NCBI GenBank assembly: GCA_949318235.1
Contig: OX439131.1
Coordinates: 33,120,631-33,184,630 of the forward strand
Source of the DNA: Ecdyonurus torrentis
Lineage: Eukaryota > Arthropoda > Insecta > Ephemeroptera > Heptageniidae
DNA length: 64,000 nucleotides
Direction: 5' to 3'
This document shows, piece by piece, positions 42,495-55,072 of the stretch. The position numbers and the translations under genes were made by a program. The notes below the pieces were generated by a model. That model ran no database searches. It saw only the letters and a list, made by a program, of their open reading frames with translations, and was not told the origin of the DNA. Numbering within the stretch: the first letter of the stretch is position 1; every line of letters begins with the position of its first letter.

Positions 42495-43693
42495 TGTAAC
42501 TTTTTTTTTTATCGTTTTGCTTGCATCGCCAATTTTTTTTTCTTTCTTCCGAGAACTGCACCGTTATAAATATATAAAAAAAGTGTTGGTTAAAAAAAAA
42601 TGTCACTTCAAAAGACTTTTTTTTCTCATCCCAGGTTTTAATAATAAAAAATATATAATAATTATAATTTCTTGCATGCAAAAATATATAATATACAGCT
42701 TTAATTATTACTTTGTGACTTAGCGGTATACATGAAAAATTTTGCACAAACGAATGTATATACCTAAATTAGAATATTATATATATAATATACATCAACT
42801 TCATGTAAGAAGTGTAGAATAATAATAAAATAGGCCACTGATTTCAAGCATATTACAATAATTAAAAATGTTGATGTTCCATAGTATAATATTATGTATA
42901 ATATTTTTTTTAAAGTATATGTCACTAGGCTAAAATAAAAAAATATATAATAATAATAATTGTTTTTAAAACATTACCGCCAGCACAATTAGAGATCTGA
43001 TAAGTAGTTTTGAAAGAAAAAAAATAAATATATGTATGCGTATAAAAAAAATATGAAGACTTATAAGCTGTAGGGTTATTCAACCTAATAGAGAATCAAC
43101 CGGTTTTTGCGAATATATATAGGGATTGTCACTATCCCAAAATGACTCCCAGCTTCTTATTTATACGATTTTTTTTTGTTCTCTCTTTTGATTCCCCGTA
43201 TTACAAGTACGTATTGCGTGTAATTGAATACCAAGTAATAATACCAAAACAAGAAATAAAAGATTTAAAATGTCTAAATTTTGGCATACAAACATCATCA
43301 TGCATGCACTAAAATATATAATATAAAATAAACAGGTCTTGAAGAATGATATATATATATACAGGGCCGGCTTGGCCATAAGACGAGGTCTGCGATCGCA
43401 GACCGGGCCAACGTCATTGCGGGCCAAGCGGGCCAAAAAAAAAAAGAAAAAAAAAAAAAAAAAAAAAAGAAAAAGAAAAAGAAAAAGAAAAAGAAAAAGA
43501 AAAAAGAAAAGAAAAGAAAGAAAGAAGAAGAAGACAATAATTTAAATTTACTCAAAAGTTTGAAGCACAATATAATAGTTTTTCTACTTCTACAGTTTAT
43601 TTAATTCAGAGACAGAGCAGAGAAATGAAAATCCTAGTTATGCAAAAAATTAGTATACGTAGTGAAAGTGAAAAATCTGATAATGAATCTGAT

Positions 43694-43760
43694 CAGGGCC
43701 GGCTTGGCATAAGACGTAAGGCCGGGATCCCGCGGCCCGGGCTTTTGACTTTGCGGGCCT
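43694..43760 (+). repeat. Internal copy of the hAT-like left terminus
   Basis: CAGGGCCGGCTTGG is repeated exactly, followed by CATAAGACG and then TTTGCGGGCC, in parallel with the true left end at 43362. It is directly followed by a (GA)n array. It may be a nested insertion or a tandem duplication of the end. Confidence 0.75.
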
Positions 43761-43781
43761 TTTTGCTTGCTCTTAATTAGT

Positions 43782-43787
<6 letters not shown>

Positions 43788-43865
<78 letters not shown>
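43788..43865. repeat. (GA)n array inside the hAT-like element
   Basis: About 78 bp of GA directly after the internal terminus copy. Confidence 0.95.
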
Positions 43866-43868
<3 letters not shown>

Positions 43869-44052
43869 AAAAACAACTAAACTTTAAAACCTTTGCCAGC
43901 ATATTTTTTTAAATTTAATTTTGTATCATATGAATTTAATCTATGATGCATGCACACAAATTTTTTGAAATGCGCGTTTTTATTGTAACTAAAAAAAAAA
44001 AAAAAAATGCATTGAGATCATTGCAAGCCAACTAAATTTTTTTTATGCACTT

Positions 44053-44135
44053 GCACTTGGGCCAGCTAGGCATAAGGCCGTACAAGTTAATCCGCGGGCT
44101 CCTGGATAGGGACTTTCCTTTTGCGGGCCTTTGGT
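44053..44135 (+). repeat. Third, degenerate left-terminus-like unit
   Basis: TTGGGCCAGCTAGGCATAAG, then TTTTGCGGGCCTTT, mirrors the two earlier units with mismatches. The three units are spaced about 332 and 360 bp. Confidence 0.6.
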
Positions 44136-45250
44136 TGTGATGGAAAAAAAATCAATTAAAAAAAGTTCAAAGGTACTTTGAAAAAAAGATCACTTTTTTA
44201 TTATTTGTAAAGAAGTGATATCATTTTTTTAATTATCAGTTTCAATTAAACCCTTCTTTTTAAGCCGTCGTATTTGCGTTTTTTTTTTTTCAATACTTCT
44301 TGCACTATAGTATGTAAATAAAATATTATATTTTGGAAAGTTATTAAAATTCATAGCCCTATATTTATATTTTATTTATATTATTTATAAAAAATATATT
44401 TATTGTTAAATATATATTTCTAAACACGAGATGAGCCCGTAAATGACTCGTTAAAAAAAAGCATTTGCAAAGAATACAAGATAAAAAAAAAGGATAAAAC
44501 CTTTTTTTTTTAGTACTTTCAATATATTTATAATTCTCTATAGCATGTAAAATCAATTGTTAATACTTAAAAATAATAATAATTTACAACTTTTGTCTTC
44601 AAAATAAAAATAAATTTTTGTATATAATGAGAATTGAGTCTTTTTTTTTTTTTTTGACACACAGGTTCAAGAGCTTTTTTTTTTTTTTTTTATATAATTT
44701 TGGCCTAAATATTGATTTCCCCAAGTAATGGCTCGTTTTTTTCAAATTTAAGCTCAAAATCAAGCTCTTTCAAGTCAAACCATTGGAAAATTTTTTAAGT
44801 TATCTACACCTATAATTATAAATTTACAAATCCCTGTTCTGCCCCCCCCCCCTTTTTTTCTTTTTTCCCCCATACTTCAATTAAATCATTACATTATAAC
44901 AATTTCCTTCAATATAGTTTGTTTTCTATCATACATCAATTTTTTTGTCTAATATTTTTTTTAAGGTGGCCGAAGGTCATGTCATGTAGATCGTAGTACT
45001 CGTATATCAAAATAATGTCATGGTTCAATTGCATACTTATTTTTCAATATAATAGTATTATACATTATTTTAAAAAATGTGAAAAATTTAAATTTTAATT
45101 CAAAATTAGCGTAAAAACCAGTGCCACGCCCCCTTTTAAAAAAAAATTTGCCTGCGGCGCAAGCTGGGGGGCTGGCGCCCCCCAGACCCCCCAGCATATG
45201 CGGGCCAATTTCCAGATTGCCAGACCGGGCCAGCGTGCCCCAAGCCGGCC

Positions 45251-45295
<45 letters not shown>

Positions 45296-46016
45296 AAAAC
45301 TCGCTTAAGGGTAATATAAAGAAATTTAAGCGCACGAGATGAACAATTATTAGTGAAAATAATGTTATTTAAATTTACAAGAAAAAAAAAAGTTTACGAA
45401 TTAAATTTTATTATATTGGTATTTTATTAATAAGATTATTTTTCATTCATTTTTTTTTCTTTAATTTTAAGACGTAGTACATCAATTAATTTTTATTTCT
45501 ATTACTTAAGTCATAAAAACTATATTATTATTCATGCTGAAACATGAAACAAAATAAAAAATAAATAATTATTGATTTTTTTTCCTTCTTCTATTACACA
45601 AAATCGTTTTGTAAAAACTAATTGTAAGCACTAAAATTTGAATATGCCATTATTTTGTTTCTGATACATATATACTTTTTTCTCCTTCGTCATAAAACAA
45701 GCCTATTTCAGTTATTTGTTCCTCATAATTATATTAGATACATTAACACCTCTTCTTCCAATTTCTAGTTATTATTTCCGCGATGAAATATATAAAATGC
45801 GGTTTAATTTCTATATACTCTCAGTTTATATTAAAAATAATTCACCTTTTAAGAAAGCATTTTTAGTATAATGTTTTCTTTATACAAATCAAAGATGTAC
45901 AAGCTTTTTTATTAATACAAAATCTTTTTATGTCTTCATTTTTTTTAGTCATTTTTATTATTTTTTAAGTGTTATTTATCTATATTTTTATTGTATACTT
46001 TTATGTGTACATAATT

Positions 46017-46216
<200 letters not shown>

Positions 46217-46410
46217 TTAGTTCATATAATATAGAATGCTTTGAAAATATATAATTTGTATTCTATACAGCAGTTTATGTAAATGAAATTATTTGTGGAA
46301 GTTTTGATAAAAAATTAATCAGATATTTAATTTAAATGATTAATAATATATACGGTATGTTTACTATGTTTTGTTTCTAAATAAAATTAATAAAAAGTTT
46401 TTTGTTACAG

Positions 46411-46459
46411 GCAAAAATGTCCTCTGCGGAACAACAAAATTCTGGGGCCATGCAAAAGG
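46411..46459 (+). CDS. 49-nt microexon of the same zinc-finger gene
   Basis: Acceptor TTTTTTGTTACAG at 46398-46410 and donor G|GTAAGTG at 46460 bracket 49 nt. Read in phase 0 from the previous exon it encodes Ala-Lys-Met-Ser-Ser-Ala-Glu-Gln-Gln-Asn-Ser-Gly-Ala-Met-Gln-Lys plus the first base of a Gly codon. That base joins GA at 54017 to make GGA, and the downstream reading frame is exactly the open one. The phase match on both sides is the main support. The block has no stop and is GC-richer than the AT-rich intron around it. It contains CAAAAATGTCC, a good insect-type start context (ATG at 46417-46419), so it could also be used as an alternative start. It lies about 200 bp downstream of the longest (TA)n array in the window. 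Because 49 is not a multiple of three, skipping it would shift the frame into exon 54017. Confidence 0.7.
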
Positions 46460-47482
46460 GTAAGTGAAAAAAATATAATATAACAATATATTAATTACCA
46501 AAAGAGAGAAAAAAAAGTTATGTAATTTATTTATTTTTTACTTATTAGAGACCGTATCAAAATGCTACTGTTTATTATATAATATTTATATCATTAATTT
46601 TTTTTTCTTATTTATATATCTATATAAAAAAAAACTTTAATTTCTACTGCATATATTGAACTCTTCTTCTTCTTCTTTTCTTGTATGATTTTGCTTGGTA
46701 ATCAAGGTGAGACAGATGCTTCCCTCCCCCCCCCCCCCTCTTCTCGTCTGATTGATGAGCTAACTTCCCCTCCCCTCCTCCTCTTTCATCTTTTGCTACC
46801 TGCGATCTTCCAGACACTTTCCCTTTCTTCTTTGTTATGCGTCTTCCCTCTTTTAAAAAAAATAGAACTAAAAACGAAAGGGTTGAAAATATTATTATTA
46901 AAGAAAATAAAAATCTCATCATTTCCTGACCTATTATCATTTTTTTTTTATTATTCTTTATGTATTCTTAAAAATTATAATCAGGTAATTTAAAAAAAAA
47001 TTCAATGACTTGATGAAGTTTAAAATTAAAAAAGTTTTTTTGATGAATCTGTGTATATTTTTTCACTGATATATTTTCTAAACATCAATCTGATTAATAA
47101 TATATAAAACAATTTTAGTTTAGTTCATCTGATCAGTGCTGCCACTCTTTTTTGTATATTTTGGTCGCAAGGTTTTAGAAAAATGACCTCGGTTGATAGC
47201 AAGGTCGATCCTTTCTCACCTGAATCTCGGGCTATATAGCATACGTAAGTCAGTTCAGTATAGACTTGCACATACTTATATACTTACTTTGGCTAGAGTA
47301 AAACACCCGCGGGCTAAGCCCTCCTAGTAGGTCCAATCCACTCACCTCTTAAAACAAGGTCGTAATTGTCAAGGGAGTATTTTGTCGTAATGCAAAACTA
47401 AAGCAATGTCCAAATATACGTATATAAAGATATAATCATGTTTAAAATTGAGAAAATTTCGAAATAATTTTTGATCACATTC

Positions 47483-47513
<31 letters not shown>

Positions 47514-48424
47514 GACAATTTATAAAGAATTATTTGTACAAAATTTATATGTGATTTGCGTCAGTAATGATCAAATAAAATGATTTATATACTTTATCAC
47601 AAAGAATTAAGAAAAAAAAAGTTAACATTTTAATTGATTTTTATATATAAATTAAGTATTTCACAACAGAAGCAATAATTAAAGTAAGATAACTAATAAA
47701 TCGTGACATTCGTATATAATATAATATTACACTATACTATATATATTATATACTAAAGTAAATTTATAGTATTTTATTTATTTTAAACTAGGTTATTAGT
47801 AGATATTAACTAAAGATAGTCAGAGATTATTATCATATTTAAAATTTCTCATAGCCTTGCAAATATATAGTCTTCACTCTTCACAAAATATTCGTAGTAT
47901 AAAGTCACTAACAGATTATATATGTAAACATAAAAAGAAAATTATTAAATACCATAAAATATAATATTTTTAAAAAATAAATATATATATTTTATGGAAT
48001 AATTAGAAAATGACAACATTATATTAGATATTATTTATAGAAATTGTTTATAAAATTTTATATATTACATAATATATGCTGTATGCTTGAATTTAAATTT
48101 TAACAAAATAATGTGCGAGTATAACAGTTTATTATAAAAGTAGAGCTTTTCTTTCTCTCTTTGCATGTTCAAGACTATTAATTTCATCTCGTAATATATA
48201 AAAAAAAGCTAAGAGAGAGAGAGAGAGAGAGAGAGAGGTCTTACAAAAGTAGTAATAAAATATATATCTCATATAATAATAAGAAGTTCTTTATATTATT
48301 ATTATTATTATTCATATACGAAGAGAGAGAGAGAAAGAGAGCAAAGAGATGTAATTTAGTTGTCGAAAAAAAAAGTAGCTACGTCCTTGACTATGAAACT
48401 GAATCTGTTGCTGTACATAGAGGG

Positions 48425-48545
48425 TTATATTCTAGCGCCCTGCCTGTCTTCCACCGTGCTGGGTTAATAATGGTAATCAGAGACGCAACTCAGCTCGCCG
48501 GTAGCTCTTTCCACTGCCGTGCTCCGCCGCGCCCGGCCAAACTCT
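48425..48545. promoter_or_regulatory. GC-rich island
   Basis: About 120 bp with GCGCCC, CTCGCCGG and CCGCCGCGCCCGG, isolated in AT-rich intron. Function unknown. Confidence 0.2.
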
Positions 48546-49297
48546 CTCACATTATTTAATTTTTTATCCCTTTCTTTCTCTCTTCTTCTCAATATCACAT
48601 CAGCGCCTATTTTTCTATTTTTTGTTCTTCAATTTAGCACCTCCATATTTTTTATAATGTATCCTAACTTATATGCAACCAGTTGCGCAAGCTGGTAAAA
48701 CAAGTTGCATAACTACAATATAAACAAGGGGTAAAAATTAAATGCATTTCAAATCATGTAGACGTGACACATTTCATCAATAAAATTTTTTGGTTCTTTT
48801 TTAATTATTTTTTCCCTTTCCTAATATATTTTATGATACGTTTCTATACATAATGCTTTTTATAAGAAGGAAATGGACAAAGCCATTAGATACACTATAA
48901 AAATAAGCAAATATTAGTTAAGTCTTTTATAAAATCTACCGTCACTTAAGAACGATAGCCTTTCGTTGTTGTGTAGCACTTTTTTTTTCTTTTTTTACGC
49001 ATTCTATTGCAAAAAAAAAAAAAGGCACCTGTTTGGATTATATACGAATTTGCTAACGCCTTTCCCAAAGCGATAGGGTAAGGTGTTGACTTAAGGAGAA
49101 AGTGCTCGGTCAGTGACGGTCCAGTTTGACGTGCATTTGAGCTGCCCTTTGCCGATAAAGCTAGGTCACCTACGTCACCCTTTAAAATATGTAATTATAT
49201 AAACACAAGTACACTATAACATAGAGGTATAATAAACCAAATAATATAAGACAATTGTCTCTTTAAAATTAAATAATGAACCAATGACACATTAATT

Positions 49298-49403
<106 letters not shown>

Positions 49404-49756
49404 ACACAAATTTGTACAATTATTTTCATACGATATGATAATGAGAAATATAGAGAGGGTAATTGCATATATGTGTAATTATAACTTTCACGCGTGGTAT
49501 AATTTCCGTTCAAGTTTGCATGTCTTAAGTTAAGCTCGGCTAATCTTATTTAAAATATAATAATAATAATATAAGACACAACTTCCTTTTTAAGAGGTTC
49601 CTCTTTGAAATTTTTGTTTTAAACAATTATACCATCTTTTTATTACCCCCTTTTTTTAATTACTTGCGTTATACACATTAACATAAAATTTACAATTACT
49701 CTATTTTACATCAATTATTATTATTATTTGCATGTCACAGAACGATAATTATATAC

Positions 49757-49760
<4 letters not shown>

Positions 49761-49813
<53 letters not shown>
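49761..49813. repeat. (TA)n array
   Basis: 53 bp of TA. Confidence 0.95.
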
Positions 49814-49816
<3 letters not shown>

Positions 49817-50605
49817 TATACAATTTTATTGTATAAATGTAAATTTTTACTGAGTACTATTAAATAATCAGTATATTTATTAACAAAAACATAATTTTTA
49901 TTGTATAAATTAAAAAAATAATTTTATATTTTGTAATAAATTTCAAATTTATAAATATATTATATAAAAACTGGTTTATATTATTATTTTTTCTTTTATT
50001 TTAAAGTTAAAAGTCAATCTACTTTCACAGTTTTTAAACTTCATTACCAAGTCTATAATGAAAAATCCTTGACAGGTAACAAAATATAGATCATATAATA
50101 TTCAAATTTATTTTTATTGGTTAATTTTTTAGGTATAAAATTTGCGGATGATTTTTAACAATATTACCAAATAAAATGCTCTCTGCGCTCATTTTTTTTT
50201 AATAAAAAAAAAATTAAAATAATAGATTGATTGGCTTTACCATAATTTATGACTTCATCTTTTTTGTTACTATAGTTTATTAAGTATAATTAAAGTTATT
50301 ATTTACTTAAATTATGTATATACAAAAATAATTTTACCTGATCATGAAAGGGCGGTGTCTACTTATCATAAACACTTTTTTTTAGCACGTGGAGAATAAA
50401 AGTTCGAAGACCCCCAAAAAATAATAAAGAAAAAACATATAATATATTTCTATCATCAGTCTCTTTAATATTTTGTAGAGAATTTTTGATGATGAATAAC
50501 GTAAAACATACGAAGAATTTTACTTCCCAGGTGTAAGCTTTTTATAAAAATTTATAGAAAATCTTTTAAATTCTTTCACGTATATGACAAAAATGTAATT
50601 TTTTA

Positions 50606-50606
<1 letters not shown>

Positions 50607-50655
<49 letters not shown>
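50607..50655. repeat. A49 homopolymer
   Basis: 49 consecutive A. Confidence 0.95.
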
Positions 50656-50657
<2 letters not shown>

Positions 50658-50759
50658 AGTTTTACTATAAAGTATACAGAGAATATTGATGAAAATAATT
50701 GGACAAGGTCGAATATCTCAACATATGATCGTCACTTTGCAAATTTTAATTACGTAAAG

Positions 50760-50897
50760 TGACGTCATATAAGTTCCTCCAGCAAGTACAAAAATGATCT
50801 GAAATACATAATATAAGCATGCGGGCAGCGACTGCTGGTCCTGCCCCTTGCCTTGACATCGGCAACATCACGTGGTACATTTTATTTTGTGACGTCA
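50760..50897. promoter_or_regulatory. Paired CRE sites with an E-box in a GC-richer patch
   Basis: Two perfect TGACGTCA palindromes (50760-50767 and 50890-50897) lie 130 bp apart. A CACGTG E-box (50869-50874) is between them, and CATGCGGG occurs twice (about 50819 and 50906). The patch stands out from AT-rich intron and may be an enhancer. Confidence 0.4.
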
Positions 50898-51835
50898 TCG
50901 GTGCCCATGCGGGTCCACACACTTCTCTAACATCTTAATTATATAATAATATATAAATATATATTACGAGTCTATATAAATATGGAAAAAAAATGTAATA
51001 CACTTGTGATTTTCATATATCAGCATGTTAAATTTTAGCCACATAATTTTATTTTAAAAAATTAATAATTTTCAGTGCATTTGCAACACAAAAATAATAC
51101 AATCTATGATAACAAATTAAAATATTTTAATATAACAAAAATTTATTTTAATTAATATTTTAAATGTACACACATATACAGTACATGAAAATTACATATA
51201 TGATAAAAAAATAATAAATTATAATGATTTTTATATAACTCGTGTTAAATTATAATTATTTCTACAAAATATGAACAATATCACTTATATGTTGGCGTAT
51301 TTCCCCTTTGACCACCATGAGAGAAACCATGTTGTTGATAGTATACTCTGATAAGTCCATGAGTTGTTTTTTGCCATGGAAAAGTTTGTTGTTAACGTAT
51401 TAAGTCCGCCTTTTTCCTCCCTTATATATAGAAAGCAAAATATGTATGTGCGAATGTGTGTGTATATGCACTGTATATATATATATATATCATTATGTTA
51501 CCACCCCCCTCCTATATGCAATAGCAATATAATAAAATTACATTATATACGCTGTATACGCGTAAGCAAAAGCGTAAGCAGTGCGCGCGAGTAAATGGTA
51601 TAATCATATTCACTCGTTATCGCAATTACATTTGCACTTGCGTGTCATGCCCGCTTATACTTTAAGTTAAAAACTTTATCATACTCTATATTATATTGTT
51701 ATTATTATTTAAAGCACACAAAAAAAAGGTTGAGCTTTTGTTTTAAACACATTAGATTTAAACCAATAAGAAATTAACATGGGCGGAGTTAAAAAAAAAA
51801 TAATGAAAACATATCATAATTATGTATCAACTTTT

Positions 51836-51875
<40 letters not shown>

Positions 51876-52243
51876 TTATATTATTTAATCTTGCATAATT
51901 TTATCATAAAATTTGCAAGCATTATATTCTTGTCTCTTTTTGTTATTTATACTATACGCATTTTTTTCTCTCTTTACTTATTTTGCAAAACCATGCAAAA
52001 GAATTGGGGGGGGGGGGGGTCTTACTATAAAGCAATAATTTAAAAATGCAATGTCACTTTATTATGCAGTAAGCTGAGTCCAGTATAGTACATAAATCAC
52101 TTTTACTTAATAATCATATAATAAAATATAAAAAATGCTGCCACCCAAATAACAACAGTAGTGTTTGTAAACGTTTTTTTTTTGTCTCCTCGGTGAGTTC
52201 AATGAGATTATTTTTCTTTATTATATTGTTCAAGTTTTTTTTA

Positions 52244-52309
<66 letters not shown>
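52244..52309. repeat. (CT)n array
   Basis: 66 bp of CT with one CC interruption. Confidence 0.95.
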
Positions 52310-52311
<2 letters not shown>

Positions 52312-52534
52312 ATATAAACTTGCTGTACAATTTAGTTTTTAAATGCAACAGTAAGTAAGTGAGGAGAAAAAGGATGAGAGAGATATAAAAAAAAATCATA
52401 ATAACAATAAAGAACAGTAAACCAAAATAAATTGCACACATATATTGTTTAAAAAAATAATAATTTCATAATAATTTATAATAAAGATATATTATTATAT
52501 AGGTTGACGCATAATAAGCAATTTTTTTTTTTGC

Positions 52535-52780
52535 GCTGTTTTAGAGTTTGCCAGGGTACTTTGGCCGGTCGGCCTTGCAAGTCGCCTTGAAAGTGGTCTC
52601 TCTCTCTCTCTCTCTCGCCGATAAAAATTTTTGGTCTCTCTCAGCAGCGTTGATCACTCTTTCTTTCACTCTCACCCCGTGCCGCCGCGAGTTAAGCCAG
52701 CAAAGGCACAGTGGCCTCAAGCCCCAAAATCATTTCCTCACCGAACTATCAGACAACTCGCCGTTATAAAATGCCAAAAG
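52535..52780 (+). promoter_or_regulatory. GC-rich promoter-like island upstream of exon 54017
   Basis: A GC-richer block with CCGGTCGGCC, a short CT array, GCCGCCGCG and CTCACCG motifs lies 1.3 kb before the third exon. Its overlapping short frames look composition-driven. It could be an alternative promoter; no donor was defined. Confidence 0.25.
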
Positions 52781-53337
52781 CACCACACACATTCAACTTT
52801 TTTTTTTTTTTTTTTTATCTGTATATTCCCATATTATAGCAACAACAAAAACTTTTTTTTTTTAAGTTGTATCAAATTTGTAATATGCGTATATATAAAA
52901 AAGAAATAATTTTTATTTATCTTAAAATTTATCAAAGTGAATTGATATGTATTTCTTAAATATTAATATCTTTGGGCTAAAAAATATATTGTTATAAAAT
53001 TTATATATAAATATTTTTTTCTCAGTTTTTTCTATATAATAATATAAGTCTATTATACTTTTTTTTTTAAATAAATATACATAGATAAAATACATCTACC
53101 GGCAGTATTGTATATTTTTTCGTTATATATTTTATATATAAGCGGAGTTACTCTTTTTCTTCCTTAGAGTTGAATTTTTTCTTCTTTTTTTTTTTCCTTC
53201 TCTAGCGAAATGATTCAATGTAAATACGGCGGTGTTTTTGTTCCATTAGCCCCGTGTTTTTTCAGTGAAGATGGTACAACATCGTCATCCTCTCTTTTTT
53301 TCCCTCGGAGCTTCAACAGCAGCAGTATATAGTTATA

Positions 53338-53341
<4 letters not shown>

Positions 53342-53407
<66 letters not shown>
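53342..53407. repeat. (TA)n array
   Basis: 66 bp of TA. Confidence 0.95.
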
Positions 53408-53410
<3 letters not shown>

Positions 53411-54016
53411 AGAGAAAAGAGTACATAGCATCACTTGCTTGCTCTATAGTATATGGATGATCATTTTCGCTGGACCGTGCGGAATAAATTTGCTCACAAC
53501 AAACGTTCTCCGCCTTAGGCAATTTTCTCTTGCTCTATACATATAAATATACTAACCAACGTCATTTCTTGCGTCTAATTGTTGTTCAACGTATCACTTC
53601 TATATTATTAAAATTGAATATGAATGTTATATCTTCCTCGTATATAAATACTCTCACTCTTTTATTATATACTCATGCGTAGTAATGTTGGTATATTTAC
53701 AACTGCATATATTAATAAATAATTAAACATTTATTATAAATAAACTTTAAAATCATTATTTAAACGAATTTATCCAAATTAAAAATATTATATCACTTTT
53801 CTTTAATTTTTCAAAGTCTTTTCTTTTATATATTGTAAAAGTAAAGCATTTTATATCTGTATAGCCCAGAGGGAAAAATCATTTTAAATAAAATTTCATT
53901 TTTATCCTTTCATTCTTTTATGATAATGGAGTAAAAAAAAATTAAGAAATGTATTTTTGATTGATAATGTGAAAGCTATAATAATAATAACACTTATTTA
54001 TAATTGCATGTTATAG

Positions 54017-54285
54017 GAAGTAGTATGGATGACGGTCACCATGGACAGCAAATGTATGGTGCTGCAGGTGCAACCCCACGTTCTTCAAGTAGTACCTCTT
54101 CATCACCTCCTATCTCTGGGGGTGGTCCAGGACCAGGAGGGATGCTGGTGGTACCACAACCCATCAATGCCTCAGCTAAGATGCCGTCCCCTGCAACCCC
54201 TGCACCATCAACACCCCATACACCTCAGCACAATCATACTTCTCAAGTCAACGGACGTAAATACAGTTGCAAAATGTGTCCAACG
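54017..54285 (+). CDS. Coding exon: Ser/Pro/Gly-rich linker leading into a C2H2 zinc finger
   Basis: Acceptor GTTATAG at 54010-54016 and donor ACG|GTGAGT at 54286. The 269 nt start with the last two bases of a split Gly codon and end in phase 0. The product runs Ser-Ser-Met-Asp-Asp-Gly-His-His-Gly, then a Ser/Thr/Pro/Gly-rich disordered region, MLVVPQPINASAKMPSPATP, a Pro/Thr/His-rich stretch, and NGRKYSCKMCPT. The last residues fit the start of a C2H2 finger (aromatic-x-Cys-x2-Cys); the rest of the finger would come from the next exon. No exon with the matching hydrophobic core and His-x3-5-His was found before the end of the window. The protein is therefore incomplete here and its finger array lies to the right. 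This is the strongest coding signal in the window, with sharp composition change and clean borders. Identity within the C2H2 superfamily is not determined. Confidence 0.86.
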
Positions 54286-54980
54286 GTGAGTACAATTTTT
54301 TTTTATTAAACTAATTACAGGATAATTGGTCTTATCGGTGCAGTATGGTATATAGCCAATCGCAAGTGGCTATAGGGTAAAGTCAAAGGACTCCAATGAT
54401 GTCCTATTCTGTATAGCTATATATTCTGCGTATGAGGGACCATGTTTTTAGCCTTTTTTGAGAAAATTATACTTCATCTAGAAAATTTTAAATGAGGCAT
54501 ACGTATATGCTAATAAAAAAATTAAGTATTTATCATAACCGGCAACTCTCAATAGAACAACAACATTGTAACTAGAACAACATTGTGCTATATAGTTATA
54601 CATAATAAGTTTTTGTTCCATGATTATATATAATAACGATAAAAATATATAGGGATTGGTATATACAGGAGAGGAAGATTTTGTTGACTGCAATGATAAA
54701 ATAAAATAATTCAAATGCGAAAGAATTGACTCACTTAAATTTATACTAAGAGTCACCATATAAGATGTTGATAAGTAACTCAACAAAAATGTATTGTTAT
54801 ATACATTTGACTTTAGAGAAGATCTAGTTATGTGTGTGTGTGATGTATCACACAGATTGATGATTACGTCAAAAGTTTTCAAGAGCGAGCTAGAGAGAAA
54901 TGGTTTGCTTATGACAAAGAGGGAGCTTTGTACAGTTCATTGTTGCACGCCTTGTTCAACACAAGGCGAGTGCTTTGTGA

Positions 54981-54983
<3 letters not shown>

Positions 54984-55069
<86 letters not shown>
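54984..55069. repeat. (CT)n array
   Basis: 86 bp of CT ending in TCAG, so it resembles a very long polypyrimidine tract and acceptor. The following sequence does not look like a coding exon. Confidence 0.95.

Positions 55070-55072
<3 letters not shown>

Larger units (their letters stand above)
43362..45253. mobile_element. Non-autonomous hAT-like DNA transposon, 1892 bp
   Basis: The left end CAGGGCCGGCTTGG and the inverted right end CCAAGCCGGCCCTG form a perfect 14-bp terminal inverted repeat. An 8-bp TATATATA flanks both sides (43354-43361 and 45254-45261). An 8-bp duplication and a CAG-starting terminus fit the hAT superfamily. Because the insertion is in a TA repeat, the duplication alone is weak evidence; the terminal repeats carry the call. 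Inside there are two further left-end-like copies (from 43694 and about 44056), A/GA-rich tracts and a GC-rich right flank with a perfect 9-bp hairpin (45164-45185). No transposase frame was found, so it would need a helper element. Superfamily assignment rests on termini and duplication length only. Confidence 0.8.

Noticed and set aside
43298..43570. Phe-rich and Lys/Arg-rich open frames
   Set aside because: Both arise from the A/GA-rich tract inside the hAT-like element, not from a transposase.
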